In this document: one piece after another, positions 7,975-15,257 of the stretch
Numbering within the stretch: position 1 is the stretch's first letter
Layout of the letters: every line of letters starts with the position of its first letter
Source: Bifidobacterium breve
GTDB lineage: Bacteria > Actinomycetota > Actinomycetes > S36-B12
Assembly: GCA_945885645.1 (NCBI GenBank)
Contig: CAMCYV010000019.1
Location: 1 to 16,088, forward strand
Direction: 5' to 3'
Length of the DNA stretch: 16,088 nt
Translations under genes and position numbers: made by a program
Notes under the pieces: model-generated
What the model was told of the DNA's origin: nothing
Database searches by the model: none
Seen by the model: only the letters and a program-made list of their open reading frames with translations

Positions 7975-8487
7975 GTGGACACCGTGCGGCTGGCAAACGC
8001 CACGGATGCCTGTGCAATTACTCAACTTCAATTGTCGAATTGGCAACTGAGCCATCCTGAGTTGGCCCAATCGCTCGTAACCAATAACGTGGAAGCTGCG
8101 TGGGCTCAGGCAATCACAAACTACGGTGACATTGGCCGGGTTCTTGTCTGTGAACGTGACGAAACTCTCGTCGGTGTTGCGACGATTGAATTTTCGGGAG
8201 AAGTCGGCCAGATTTCCTTTTTCGAGGTTGCCCCCGAGGTCCGGCGGCAGCTCATTGGATCTCGCTTGCTTAACGCGGTGGCCGATATCGCGTATCAATC
8301 TGGATGCCGACGCATGTCGCTCTGGCTTAACAGCGAGCAAACGGTTGGACGACAATTCTTTGAATCAATGGGGTGGGAGCCGAGCGGTGCCACCCGGACA
8401 GTCAGTACGGTTAACGGGGTTTCGGATTCGGGGCAACCTGAAATCACAGAGCAACAGTGTGAATTAACGACTTCTTTGACTGACTAA
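7975..8487 (+). CDS. GNAT-family N-acetyltransferase
   Basis: The protein has 170 residues. The N-terminus (VRLANATDACAITQLQLSNW) has the beta1-alpha1 pattern of GNAT enzymes. Motif A, the acetyl-CoA pyrophosphate loop, is at about 84-97 (VAPEVRRQLIGSRLL), a slightly degenerate form of the R/Q-x-x-G-x-G/A loop. A later FFESMGWEPSGATR segment is the typical beta6-beta7 end. The substrate cannot be told from sequence. The last 30 residues are polar and probably disordered. It starts with GTG opposite thyX, and a hairpin follows its stop. It is a single-gene unit at the head of the plus-strand islet. Confidence 0.82.
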   Translation: MDTVRLANATDACAITQLQLSNWQLSHPELAQSLVTNNVEAAWAQAITNYGDIGRVLVCERDETLVGVATIEFSGEVGQISFFEVAPEVRRQLIGSRLLNAVADIAYQSGCRRMSLWLNSEQTVGRQFFESMGWEPSGATRTVSTVNGVSDSGQPEITEQQCELTTSLTD

Positions 8488-8511
8488 CACGACACACAAG
8501 AGCAGATAAAT

Positions 8512-8538
8512 TCCGGCGGCTCCCCCGCGCCCGCCGGA
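8512..8538 (+). terminator. Hairpin after the GNAT gene
   Basis: A perfect 8-bp GC-rich stem (TCCGGCGG at 8512-8519, CCGCCGGA at 8531-8538) encloses an 11-base C-rich loop, 24 bp past the GNAT stop. There is no T-run, only TTCATC, so this is a candidate terminator of the tail-less kind often seen in actinobacteria, not a canonical one. Confidence 0.45.
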
Positions 8539-8764
8539 TTCATCACATTGACTTCATCATGATACGTCGCATTACCCAATGATGTACCTGAATGCAGGGA
8601 AACCATATTGCCGCATATTACGCATATCGGACATTAGATTCGCGTTGGTTCGCAAATCCCGTTTTCTGATCGCACTTGTGCAATCGGCTCGAGCCCGGTT
8701 CAGACGCTCTGCGGTCACAGCCGCTAGCGTGACGCCTTCACGGAAGAAAATGGTGAGGGGCACA
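8539..8764 (+). promoter_or_regulatory. Region upstream of azlC, probable promoter/operator
   Basis: About 225 bp lie between the GNAT hairpin and the preferred azlC start. A TTGACT hexamer at 8548-8553 resembles a -35, but no good -10 follows at the right spacing. CATAT occurs three times (8604, 8614, 8623) at 10- and 9-bp intervals, as in helically phased protein-binding sites. The frame in phase with azlC is open back to an ATG at 8579. The extra 62 residues are very basic and unlike AzlC proteins, so I treat this stretch as mainly non-coding. Confidence 0.4.
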
Positions 8765-9499
8765 ATGGGTGGGAAACGCGGCGGTCGCGGAACTGATGGC
8801 GATACAGGTTCCATTGACCGAAACGCCCTGGGAATCGGGATCGCGACGGGCGCATATGCGTTATCTTTTGGCGCAATTTCAGTTGCCAGTGGACTCAGTG
8901 TCCTACAAGCCCAGACGCTTTCGCTTTTTATGTTCACGGGTGCATCCCAGTTTGCCTTCGTCGGTGTGATCGGCGCTGGTGGAGGTGCCGTCATCGCCAT
9001 TGTCACGGCGATGCTCCTCGGCGCACGAAATAGCTTGTACGCTCTATCGCTCGGACCCGTTCTCTCACCGAAACGCACAGTGATTCCCATTACCGCACTT
9101 TTAACAATTGATGAATCAACCGCGATGGCCTTGCGATACGACCAATCCAAAAAGGCATCTCGTCGAGCTTTTTTTGCAACAGGAATCAGTGTTTACGTAT
9201 TCTGGAATATTGGAACCTTATTTGGTTCGCTCGGAGCCAGTGCACTTTCTGACCCGGGAATCCTGGGACTTGATGCCGCAATTCCTGCCGGGTTCCTCGC
9301 TTTACTGTGGCCTCGTCTCACCGGTGGTTCATCCAGCGATAATCGAAAGATGTGGGCCTTAGCAATCATGAGTGCGGCTGTCGCCATGGCGCTGATTCCG
9401 TTCCTTCGTCCCGGTCTCCCGGTGCTTTTCAGCGCATTGGTAGCGGTAGCCGCGGCGTTGCTGTGGGGCAAAACCAGCCGCCCGATTGAGGGTGAATAG
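8765..9499 (+). CDS. azlC: AzlC-family branched-chain amino acid exporter, large subunit
   Basis: This is the large membrane subunit of an AzlCD-type exporter. The family includes BrnF of Corynebacterium and AzlC of Bacillus, linked to efflux of branched-chain amino acids or methionine. The 244-residue protein has the family core FTGASQFAFVGV at about 57-68, the GARNSLYALSLGP segment, and about seven hydrophobic helices. I prefer the ATG at 8765 because GAGG lies about six bases upstream and family members begin close to the GIGIATGAYALSFGA helix. In-frame alternatives are ATG 8750 and ATG 8579. The stop is 3 bp before azlD. The exact substrate is not shown by sequence. Confidence 0.88.
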   Translation: MGGKRGGRGTDGDTGSIDRNALGIGIATGAYALSFGAISVASGLSVLQAQTLSLFMFTGASQFAFVGVIGAGGGAVIAIVTAMLLGARNSLYALSLGPVLSPKRTVIPITALLTIDESTAMALRYDQSKKASRRAFFATGISVYVFWNIGTLFGSLGASALSDPGILGLDAAIPAGFLALLWPRLTGGSSSDNRKMWALAIMSAAVAMALIPFLRPGLPVLFSALVAVAAALLWGKTSRPIEGE

Positions 9500-9502
9500 G
9501 TC

Positions 9503-9811
9503 ATGTGGGCCAGTATTCTTATCGCTTCATTTGGCACCTATGCTGAAAAATTGCTCGGTTACCTGCTGCCAGTTCACATGCTCGAACGTGAATCAGTCCG
9601 ACGAATGACTGGCCTTCTGCCCGTATCACTGCTTGCAGCGCTTGTTGCAGTACAAACATTTGCAGTTGACCAAGCGCTGGCGATCGACGCCCGTTTGTTG
9701 GGTCTCGGAGTTGCGGTCGTTGCTCTACTATTGCGAGCCCCATTTCTCGTAGTGATAATCGTTGCGGCAGCAAGCACCGCACTCGTTCGATGGCTCGGCT
9801 GGTTGCCCTAA
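9503..9811 (+). CDS. azlD: AzlD-family branched-chain amino acid exporter, small subunit
   Basis: The small membrane partner of AzlC, 102 residues with about three or four hydrophobic segments. It has typical AzlD features: an N-terminal TYAEKLLGYLLP segment, the central LLPVSLLAALVAVQTF helix, and a C-terminal RAPFLVVIIVAAASTALVRWLGW helix. It starts 3 bp after azlC, indicating co-translation. Its stop codon overlaps the next gene's ATG as TAATG. Confidence 0.86.
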   Translation: MWASILIASFGTYAEKLLGYLLPVHMLERESVRRMTGLLPVSLLAALVAVQTFAVDQALAIDARLLGLGVAVVALLLRAPFLVVIIVAAASTALVRWLGWLP

Positions 9812-10344
9812 TGGTTGAACCGGTGTTTCGAAAGCCAATATTCGGAGCCGTTTGGCGCTACCCCGAGTCGGATCCGCAACGACTACAGCGAGTCGGGCGA
9901 AGGGGGATTCTACGATTAGCTTTTCTTGTTCCGATGACACTTTCACTTGTTTCAATTCTTGCAATTAGCATCGTTTACGCAGCGACCGGAATATCCCTCC
10001 TCGAAGCCCTGCTTATTGGTTTTTTCCTGGCCAGCTTTGCCATTCTTGTTCTACGAGGCTGGATGCTTGGCACCTTCGTCAACGGCAATGGATTCAAAGT
10101 CGTTACTTTGTTCATGACTACTTCAGGACTCTGGAAAAGCCGCTATCACGTGGAATCTGAATCAACCGTGTGGAAACTCGCCGGCATCCCGATTGGAATG
10201 AGAAGTCAGAGGGTCGTATTCGTTCCACAGCAGGGAAGACGAATCCCGACTCATGTGTACATCGGCAGCCCGGACACAATCTTTACCCGAGAGCGTTTCG
10301 ATGTACTTTTTCAATTGCTACACAGGTGGAGCATTCCTGAATAG
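9811..10344 (+). CDS. Two-helix membrane protein of unknown function, coupled to azlD
   Basis: I do not recognise a named family for this 177-residue protein. Two adjacent hydrophobic helices (about 36-59 and 62-84) are followed by a soluble C-terminal domain of about 90 residues. That domain is beta-strand-like with spaced aromatic and Val/Ile residues (GNGFKVVTLFMTTSGLW, RVVFVPQQGRRIPTHVYIG) and ends in an amphipathic helix. This layout resembles bacterial PH-like domain proteins of actinobacteria, but that is inference from pattern only. The ATG overlaps the azlD stop (TAATG). An upstream in-frame ATG at 9790 would overlap azlD further. The 3' end overlaps the convergent gene on the other strand by 27 bp. 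Confidence 0.72.
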   Translation: MVEPVFRKPIFGAVWRYPESDPQRLQRVGRRGILRLAFLVPMTLSLVSILAISIVYAATGISLLEALLIGFFLASFAILVLRGWMLGTFVNGNGFKVVTLFMTTSGLWKSRYHVESESTVWKLAGIPIGMRSQRVVFVPQQGRRIPTHVYIGSPDTIFTRERFDVLFQLLHRWSIPE

Positions 10345-10776
10345 GCGCGCAGCCTCTCGCATTGAAGCACGAGCGGCTTTTCGATCACGTGATTCGTCAT
10401 ACGCCAAAGCGAGTAAATAACATTTAACCCAGTCATCAGGATCATGCGATGCCGCGATTGACTCAAATCGGGCGTCAGCAGCCGCGAGGACACTCCGACC
10501 GGAATCCTCCTTTGGCAGATCATCGGTTGGCAATTGCCCTGCCCGTGCAAGCTCACGTCCCATTTCTTGCATAGTGAAGCCAAACCGAATTTCGCGAGCA
10601 ATCAAATACAGACCCAAGCCTGGAACTGTCACAATCGCAATGGCAAAAAGCGTCAAAATCGCATTGTTCTCTTGAACTAGCAAGCGTGCGCGATCAAGAG
10701 CGAAAACAAAATAGATGACACAAATGAGAGTGAAGATCCCCACCCAAATTTTGGGATTCCCCAGTCGTGCGAACAC
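10318..10776 (-). CDS. Conserved dapB-adjacent membrane protein (Rv2772c-like)
   Basis: This 152-residue protein has two membrane helices (about 9-27 and 40-61). A soluble, helix-rich C-terminus follows, whose last 45 residues (DDWVKCYLLALAYDESRDRKAARASMREAARLF, 114-146) look like a single TPR-like helical hairpin. A small membrane protein directly after dapB is a recurring actinobacterial arrangement (Rv2772c beside dapB in M. tuberculosis, from memory). I assign it by position and build rather than by a motif. Function is unknown. The GTG start is 3 bp after the dapB stop, with AGGAAAG in the end of dapB as ribosome binding site. It ends antisense to the last codons of the plus-strand membrane protein gene. 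Confidence 0.75.
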   Translation of the reverse strand: MFARLGNPKIWVGIFTLICVIYFVFALDRARLLVQENNAILTLFAIAIVTVPGLGLYLIAREIRFGFTMQEMGRELARAGQLPTDDLPKEDSGRSVLAAADARFESIAASHDPDDWVKCYLLALAYDESRDRKAARASMREAARLFRNAPPV

Positions 10777-10779
10777 TTT

Positions 10780-11532
10780 TCACTTTCCTAATGGCAAGAC
10801 ATTTTCCAAACCCACTACGACACCATCAATGTGACTAATTTCCTTAATCGCAAGCAGAACACCTTGCATGAATGAATCCCGACTGAGTGAATCATGTTTA
10901 ATCGTTAGTGTTTCGCCAATGCCCCCAAAGACAACTTCCTGATGAGCCACCAGACCGCGCAATCTCACAGAGTGAATGGGAACGCCGTCAACGGCTATCC
11001 CACGAGCCCCGGCGTCCTGGGCCTGAGTCGCATCGGGGGCTGGGGTCATGCTCTTTCGAGCAGTTGCGATCGTTTCCGCCGTGAATCTCGCAGTACCTGA
11101 AGGTGCATCAATTTTCTCAGGGTGATGCGATTCGATAATTTCGACTGATTCGAAATACGGTGCAGCAATGCCAGCAAAGGCGATCATGAGTACTGCACCC
11201 ATACTGAAATTTGGAGCGATTAAGACTCTTGCGTTTGGACGCTGGCTTGCCCACAGTGACAGGGTCTCAACCTTCTCGGGGGTGAAACCTGATGTTCCCA
11301 CTACGGCATCAATTCCGTGTTTGATACAAAATGCGAGAGTGTCCATCACGACCAGTGGATTGGTGAAATCCACCACCACCTCGCAGCGGGCTCGAGTAAG
11401 TTCTTCGAGCGAGCCATCAACATCAATGGCGGCCACTAATTCACAATCGGGATCTGCTTGCACTGCTGCAACTGCACTAGATCCCATTTTTCCATTCGCG
11501 CCCACTACTCCGACGCGGATCACTTTGCCCAT
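10780..11532 (-). CDS. dapB: 4-hydroxy-tetrahydrodipicolinate reductase
   Basis: The enzyme reduces the DapA product with NAD(P)H, the second committed step of diaminopimelate synthesis. Its 250 residues are close to actinobacterial DapB length. The nucleotide-binding loop VGANGKMG is at 10-17. The DapB signature is at 134-147 (ESHHPEKIDAPSGT), with H136/H137, K140 and the DAPSGT substrate loop. GTSGFT (about 79-84) and APNFSMG (about 106-112) are also present. The ATG start has AGAGAGG six bases upstream, inside the end of the peptidase gene. The gap to the peptidase is 11 bp and to the downstream membrane protein 3 bp, so all three are likely co-transcribed from pnp. Confidence 0.96.
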   Translation of the reverse strand: MGKVIRVGVVGANGKMGSSAVAAVQADPDCELVAAIDVDGSLEELTRARCEVVVDFTNPLVVMDTLAFCIKHGIDAVVGTSGFTPEKVETLSLWASQRPNARVLIAPNFSMGAVLMIAFAGIAAPYFESVEIIESHHPEKIDAPSGTARFTAETIATARKSMTPAPDATQAQDAGARGIAVDGVPIHSVRLRGLVAHQEVVFGGIGETLTIKHDSLSRDSFMQGVLLAIKEISHIDGVVVGLENVLPLGK

Positions 11533-11543
11533 TATCGACCTCT

Positions 11544-12881
11544 CTACGTGCGCAGATTTGAAAGTGGTGCCACAAAGCCTTTGTGCACCGGCAATTTCTT
11601 ATAAGGACCAATAACACTCATAGCCAAAGGATTAGCAAGGAATTCTTGGGCTAAAGCATTGACACCCGCTGCATCGACCTGATCGACGCAACCCAGAACA
11701 TCTTGTACCGAGAATAGTTTTTCTTCGTAGAGTTCGGCTTTTGCAATTCGACTCATGCGCGCACCGGTGTCTTCTTGGCCTAACACTGTTCCGCCTTTTA
11801 CTTGGCCTTTCGCCCTCTGTAATTCACTAGGCGTCACACCAGTGAGTACCAGCTCGGCGAGTTCAGTTTGGCAAACCTCCAAAACTTGATCAAGTTTTGT
11901 GGGAATACATCCGGCGTAGATTCCAAAAATTCCTGAGTCACGGAAGCCCTGCGAATAGGCGTAGACCGAGTAGGCAAGACCTCGCTGCTCGCGTACCGCT
12001 TGAAAAAGGCGCGAACTCATTCCCCCACCCAAAATCGTGGAGAGAATTGCTCCTGTGAAACGCCTTTCATCACCCCTCACCAGTCCGTGAGTGCCCATAA
12101 CGACATGTGCCTGCTCAGTCTTGCGCGTATCTAGTGAACTAGTCATGGCACTGATCTTTTGCCGCGCAATCGTGTGTCCGCGCTGACTTTTTGAGCTGCC
12201 GAGGTGGGTGTTCGGGCTTGCATCAAGGGCCTTCGACACCAATCGAACCGCTTGCGTATGGTCGACATCGCCGGCGATCGCAATGACCAAAGATTCCGGT
12301 TGGTAAAACTTGGAATAGAAGTTAACTATAGAACGGCGGGTAATCCCCAGAATAGTCTGTGCCGTTCCCAAAATTGGCCGACCAAGTGCCGTATCGCCGA
12401 AAAGGGTTCGCGCGAATTGGTCATGAACCAAATCACTGGGGTCGTCATCGACCATGGCAATCTCTTCAAGTATGACTCCACGCTCAGCCTCAATGTCTTC
12501 GCTTCGGAGCTGGGCATCAGTTACAACATCACACAAGACATCAATGGCAAGAGGAAGGTCTACCGCTAAGACTTTGGCGTAGTAGCACGTGTGCTCTTTA
12601 CTGGTGAAAGCGTTGAGGTCTCCACCCACCGACTCAATTGCGGCAGAAATTTCAAGTGCTGATCTCTTTGACGTTCCCTTAAAAAGTAAATGTTCAAGGT
12701 AATGGGCAGCACCCGTGTGTGAACCGTTTTCATCCCGCGAACCAGCATCGACCCAAATACCTATGCTGGCCGAGAGCACCCCTGGCACCTTCTCAGTGAT
12801 GACCCTGACCCCGCTTGGCAGGACGGATCGACGAACTAATGATCCATCCGTCCCGACCAACAGAGTTTTTGTTTTTGCCAT
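11544..12881 (-). CDS. pepR: M16 family zinc metallopeptidase (processing-peptidase-like)
   Basis: An M16B peptidase related to mitochondrial processing peptidase beta, 445 residues with two M16 half-domains. The inverted zinc motif HxxEH is H60-Y-L-E63-H64, and the third ligand is most likely E140 in ILEEI. The substrate-side motif GGGMSSRLFQAVREQRGLAYSVYAY lies in the second half. With both HxxEH and the RGLAYSV segment it looks catalytically competent. There is no signal peptide, so it is probably cytoplasmic. Its ATG overlaps the pnp stop (TAATG), so its translation is likely coupled to pnp. The pnp-pepR-dapB order is shared with Mycobacterium, where the gene is named pepR. The physiological substrate is not evident. 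Confidence 0.92.
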   Translation of the reverse strand: MAKTKTLLVGTDGSLVRRSVLPSGVRVITEKVPGVLSASIGIWVDAGSRDENGSHTGAAHYLEHLLFKGTSKRSALEISAAIESVGGDLNAFTSKEHTCYYAKVLAVDLPLAIDVLCDVVTDAQLRSEDIEAERGVILEEIAMVDDDPSDLVHDQFARTLFGDTALGRPILGTAQTILGITRRSIVNFYSKFYQPESLVIAIAGDVDHTQAVRLVSKALDASPNTHLGSSKSQRGHTIARQKISAMTSSLDTRKTEQAHVVMGTHGLVRGDERRFTGAILSTILGGGMSSRLFQAVREQRGLAYSVYAYSQGFRDSGIFGIYAGCIPTKLDQVLEVCQTELAELVLTGVTPSELQRAKGQVKGGTVLGQEDTGARMSRIAKAELYEEKLFSVQDVLGCVDQVDAAGVNALAQEFLANPLAMSVIGPYKKLPVHKGFVAPLSNLRT

Positions 12882-15076
12882 TATTCCGCCGCGTCGGCGC
12901 CTTCGGGAGCAACTGTGATCAAGGATAGTTTCCCGCGGGGATCAATCTCCTTGATTTCAACCTGAATCTTGTCGCCCACCTTGAGAACTTCTTCTACGTT
13001 TTCAATTCGGCCTTTGCCAGCAAATTTCTTGATTTCGGAGATGTGCAGAAGTCCATCTTTGCCAGGTACCAGTGAGATGAAGGCACCAAATGCTGCCGTC
13101 TTCACGACTGTTCCCAAGTAACGCTCACCAACCTCAGGCATCGTTGGGTTTGCAATTTGATTGATCATATTTCGAGCAGCCTCTGCCGAAGGACCGTCGA
13201 CCGCGCCAATGTAAATGGTGCCGTCATCTTCGATCGTGATATCAGCACCAGTCTCTTCTTGGATCTGGTTGATGATTTTGCCCTTGGGCCCAATGACTTC
13301 ACCGATCTTGTCAACCGGAACCGTCACCGATATGACACGCGGTGCGGTAGCCGCCATTTCGTCAGGGACATCAATTGCTTCATTCATGACGTCCAAGATG
13401 GTGAAGCGGGCATCACGGGCCTGTGTCAATGCACCCTTCAAAACATCGGCTGGGATTCCATCGAGCTTGGTGTCCAACTGCAGTGCTGTTACAAAGTTGC
13501 GGGTTCCGGCAACCTTGAAGTCCATGTCACCGAAGGCATCTTCCGCTCCCAAAATATCTGTGAGCGCAACGAACTTCTGTTTTCCATCCACCATGCCAGA
13601 AATAAGACCCATTGCGATTCCTGCTACGGGAGCCTTGAGTGGCACACCTGCATTGAGGAGGGACATTGTAGATGCACAAACCGAACCCATTGACGTTGAA
13701 CCATTGGATCCCAATGCTTCGGAAACCTGGCGAATCGCATAAGGGAACTCCTCGCGGGTAGGGAGAACGGGAACCAAGGCCCGCTCAGCGAGCGCACCGT
13801 GTCCAATTTCCCGGCGCTTAGGCGAACCAACACGACCGGTCTCACCCGTTGAATACGGTGGGAAGTTGTAGTTGTGCATATAACGCTTGCGACTCTCTGG
13901 ATTCAAAGTGTCAAGTTGCTGTTCCATGCGCAGCATGTTCAGCGTGGTTATACCGAGAATTTGGGTTTCACCACGTTCAAACAGTGCTGATCCATGAACC
14001 CGAGGAATGACATCCACTTCAGCTGACAAGGTGCGAATGTCAGCTAACCCACGACCATCAATCCGGGTACCGTCAGTCAGAACTCGTTGACGAACTGAAT
14101 TCTTAGTGACTGAGCGCAGAGCTGCACTGAGTTCTTTCTCGCGCCCCACAAATTGTGAGCCCAGGGCGGCCATGACATCAGACTTGATTTCGTCAAGACG
14201 ATCTTCACGCTCGGCCTTGGACAGGATTGTGAGGGCTTGTGATACCGGCTCGGCAGCAATTTTCTCAACGGCTGTATAGGCATCATCTTCGTAATCCAAG
14301 AAGACGGGGAAATCTGCGATTGGTTTTGCCGCGGTCTTTGCGAGTTCGCTTTGGGCATCACACAAGACTTTGATGAACTTCTTGGAAGCATCAAGGCCCT
14401 CCGCCACGACTTCTTCGGTTGGTGCGGTTGCTCCTCCGGCAACAAGCTCGATAGTGCGCTCAGTTGCTTCGGCTTCCACCATCATGATTGCAACATCGTC
14501 ACCGGCAACTCGGCCGGCAACGACCATATCAAAAACAGCTTCCTCCAACTGCTCATGTGTGGGGAATGCAACCCATTGGCCGCTGATCAAAGCGACACGA
14601 ACACCACCAATAGGTCCGCTGAAAGGCAAACCACTGAGTTGGGTTGATGCTGATGCAGCATTGATGGCGAGGACATCGTAGAGATCCTTCGGATTCAAAG
14701 ACATGACCGTAACGACAACCTGTACTTCGTTACGCAATCCCTTTTTGAATGTTGGACGCAGTGGTCGGTCGATCAATCGACAGGTCAGGATGGCATCTTC
14801 GCTGGGGCGACCCTCGCGACGGAAAAACGAACCTGGAATCCGGCCCACCGAGTACATCCGCTCTTCAACATCAACGGTGAGTGGGAAGAAATCGAATTGA
14901 TCCTTTGGCTGCTTTCCAGCTGTTGTTGCACTAAGTAGCATCGTGTCTTCATCGAGATACGCGCAAACAGAGCCTGCAGCTTGCCGGGCAAAACGCCCAT
15001 TCTCAAATCGGATTGTTCTGGTACCAAATGAGCCGTTATCAATCACGGCGCTTGCAGATGCAATATTTGATTGCAT
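12881..15076 (-). CDS. pnp: Polynucleotide phosphorylase (GpsI type)
   Basis: This 3'-to-5' phosphorolytic exoribonuclease works in mRNA decay. In actinobacteria it is also associated with RNA 3'-tailing. The 731 residues comprise two RNase PH domains: the first carries FFRREGRP at 84-91, and the second carries catalytic D513, D519 and K521 in the AEDAFGDMDFKVAGT stretch. A helical linker joins them. A KH domain has its GxxG loop at 596-599 (GPKG), and an S1 domain runs from about 651 to 722. The ATG start has AAGGAGA seven to eight bases upstream, partly paired in a hairpin (see leader). The stop overlaps the peptidase ATG. Confidence 0.97.
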   Translation of the reverse strand: MQSNIASASAVIDNGSFGTRTIRFENGRFARQAAGSVCAYLDEDTMLLSATTAGKQPKDQFDFFPLTVDVEERMYSVGRIPGSFFRREGRPSEDAILTCRLIDRPLRPTFKKGLRNEVQVVVTVMSLNPKDLYDVLAINAASASTQLSGLPFSGPIGGVRVALISGQWVAFPTHEQLEEAVFDMVVAGRVAGDDVAIMMVEAEATERTIELVAGGATAPTEEVVAEGLDASKKFIKVLCDAQSELAKTAAKPIADFPVFLDYEDDAYTAVEKIAAEPVSQALTILSKAEREDRLDEIKSDVMAALGSQFVGREKELSAALRSVTKNSVRQRVLTDGTRIDGRGLADIRTLSAEVDVIPRVHGSALFERGETQILGITTLNMLRMEQQLDTLNPESRKRYMHNYNFPPYSTGETGRVGSPKRREIGHGALAERALVPVLPTREEFPYAIRQVSEALGSNGSTSMGSVCASTMSLLNAGVPLKAPVAGIAMGLISGMVDGKQKFVALTDILGAEDAFGDMDFKVAGTRNFVTALQLDTKLDGIPADVLKGALTQARDARFTILDVMNEAIDVPDEMAATAPRVISVTVPVDKIGEVIGPKGKIINQIQEETGADITIEDDGTIYIGAVDGPSAEAARNMINQIANPTMPEVGERYLGTVVKTAAFGAFISLVPGKDGLLHISEIKKFAGKGRIENVEEVLKVGDKIQVEIKEIDPRGKLSLITVAPEGADAAE

Positions 15077-15079
15077 GGG

Positions 15080-15105
15080 GTGTCTCCTTACATTGGTTGA
15101 GACAC
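15080..15105 (-). promoter_or_regulatory. RBS-sequestering hairpin in the pnp leader
   Basis: On the minus strand a perfect 7-bp stem, GTGTCTC with GAGACAC, closes a 12-base loop. The 3' arm holds most of the pnp Shine-Dalgarno (AAGGAGA), leaving only its first bases in the loop. The start codon is three bases beyond the stem. This geometry would reduce initiation when folded. A regulatory role is inference, in line with the known post-transcriptional autocontrol of pnp in E. coli. Confidence 0.5.
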
Positions 15106-15115
15106 TCCTGCACTG

Positions 15116-15131
15116 CCGCCATGTTCGGCGG
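15116..15131 (-). other. Second hairpin in the pnp leader
   Basis: Minus-strand CCGCC and GGCGG (5 bp) pair around a GAACAT loop, ten bases upstream of the RBS hairpin. The short GC stem would be co-transcribed in the pnp leader. In E. coli stacked leader hairpins are processing sites. Here the role is unknown. Confidence 0.35.
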
Positions 15132-15218
15132 TCATCGATCGAGATTCGCGGGGTAACTCACCCGAAAACCACTACCGAGGACCGACATCCGCGGTGCACG
15201 TGAAGTATCTAGTTAATT

Positions 15219-15246
15219 TCGATATTTACTTAAATGGCAAAGTCAA
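15219..15246 (-). promoter_or_regulatory. Candidate pnp promoter
   Basis: On the minus strand a -35-like TTGACT (plus 15241-15246) is followed after 16 bp by a -10-like TATCGA (plus 15219-15224), in the most AT-rich part of the rpsO-pnp gap. It would give a leader of roughly 135 nt that includes both hairpins. An alternative -10 is TAGATA slightly downstream. Some read-through from rpsO is also likely. Confidence 0.45.
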
Positions 15247-15257
15247 ATCTACGTGAT

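Noticed and set aside
8488..8578. Possible tRNA or small RNA after the GNAT gene because of the GC-rich fold
   Set aside because: Only one hairpin forms. There is no cloverleaf, T-loop or anticodon arm, so it is better read as a terminator-like structure.
8572..9150. Minus-strand open frame of 192 codons opposite azlC
   Set aside because: Most of it is antisense to the conserved AzlC core. The unique C-terminal 60 residues (8572-8750) show no recognised fold, and no ribosome binding site is evident.
12204..12569. Plus-strand open frame of 121 codons opposite the M16 peptidase
   Set aside because: It is antisense to a complete, motif-bearing gene and has no promoter, ribosome site or domain of its own.
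13157..13742. Two overlapping plus-strand frames of 175-178 codons opposite pnp
   Set aside because: They are antisense to the conserved second RNase PH and KH domains of PNPase, with Cys/His-rich or Ser-rich translations typical of shadow frames.
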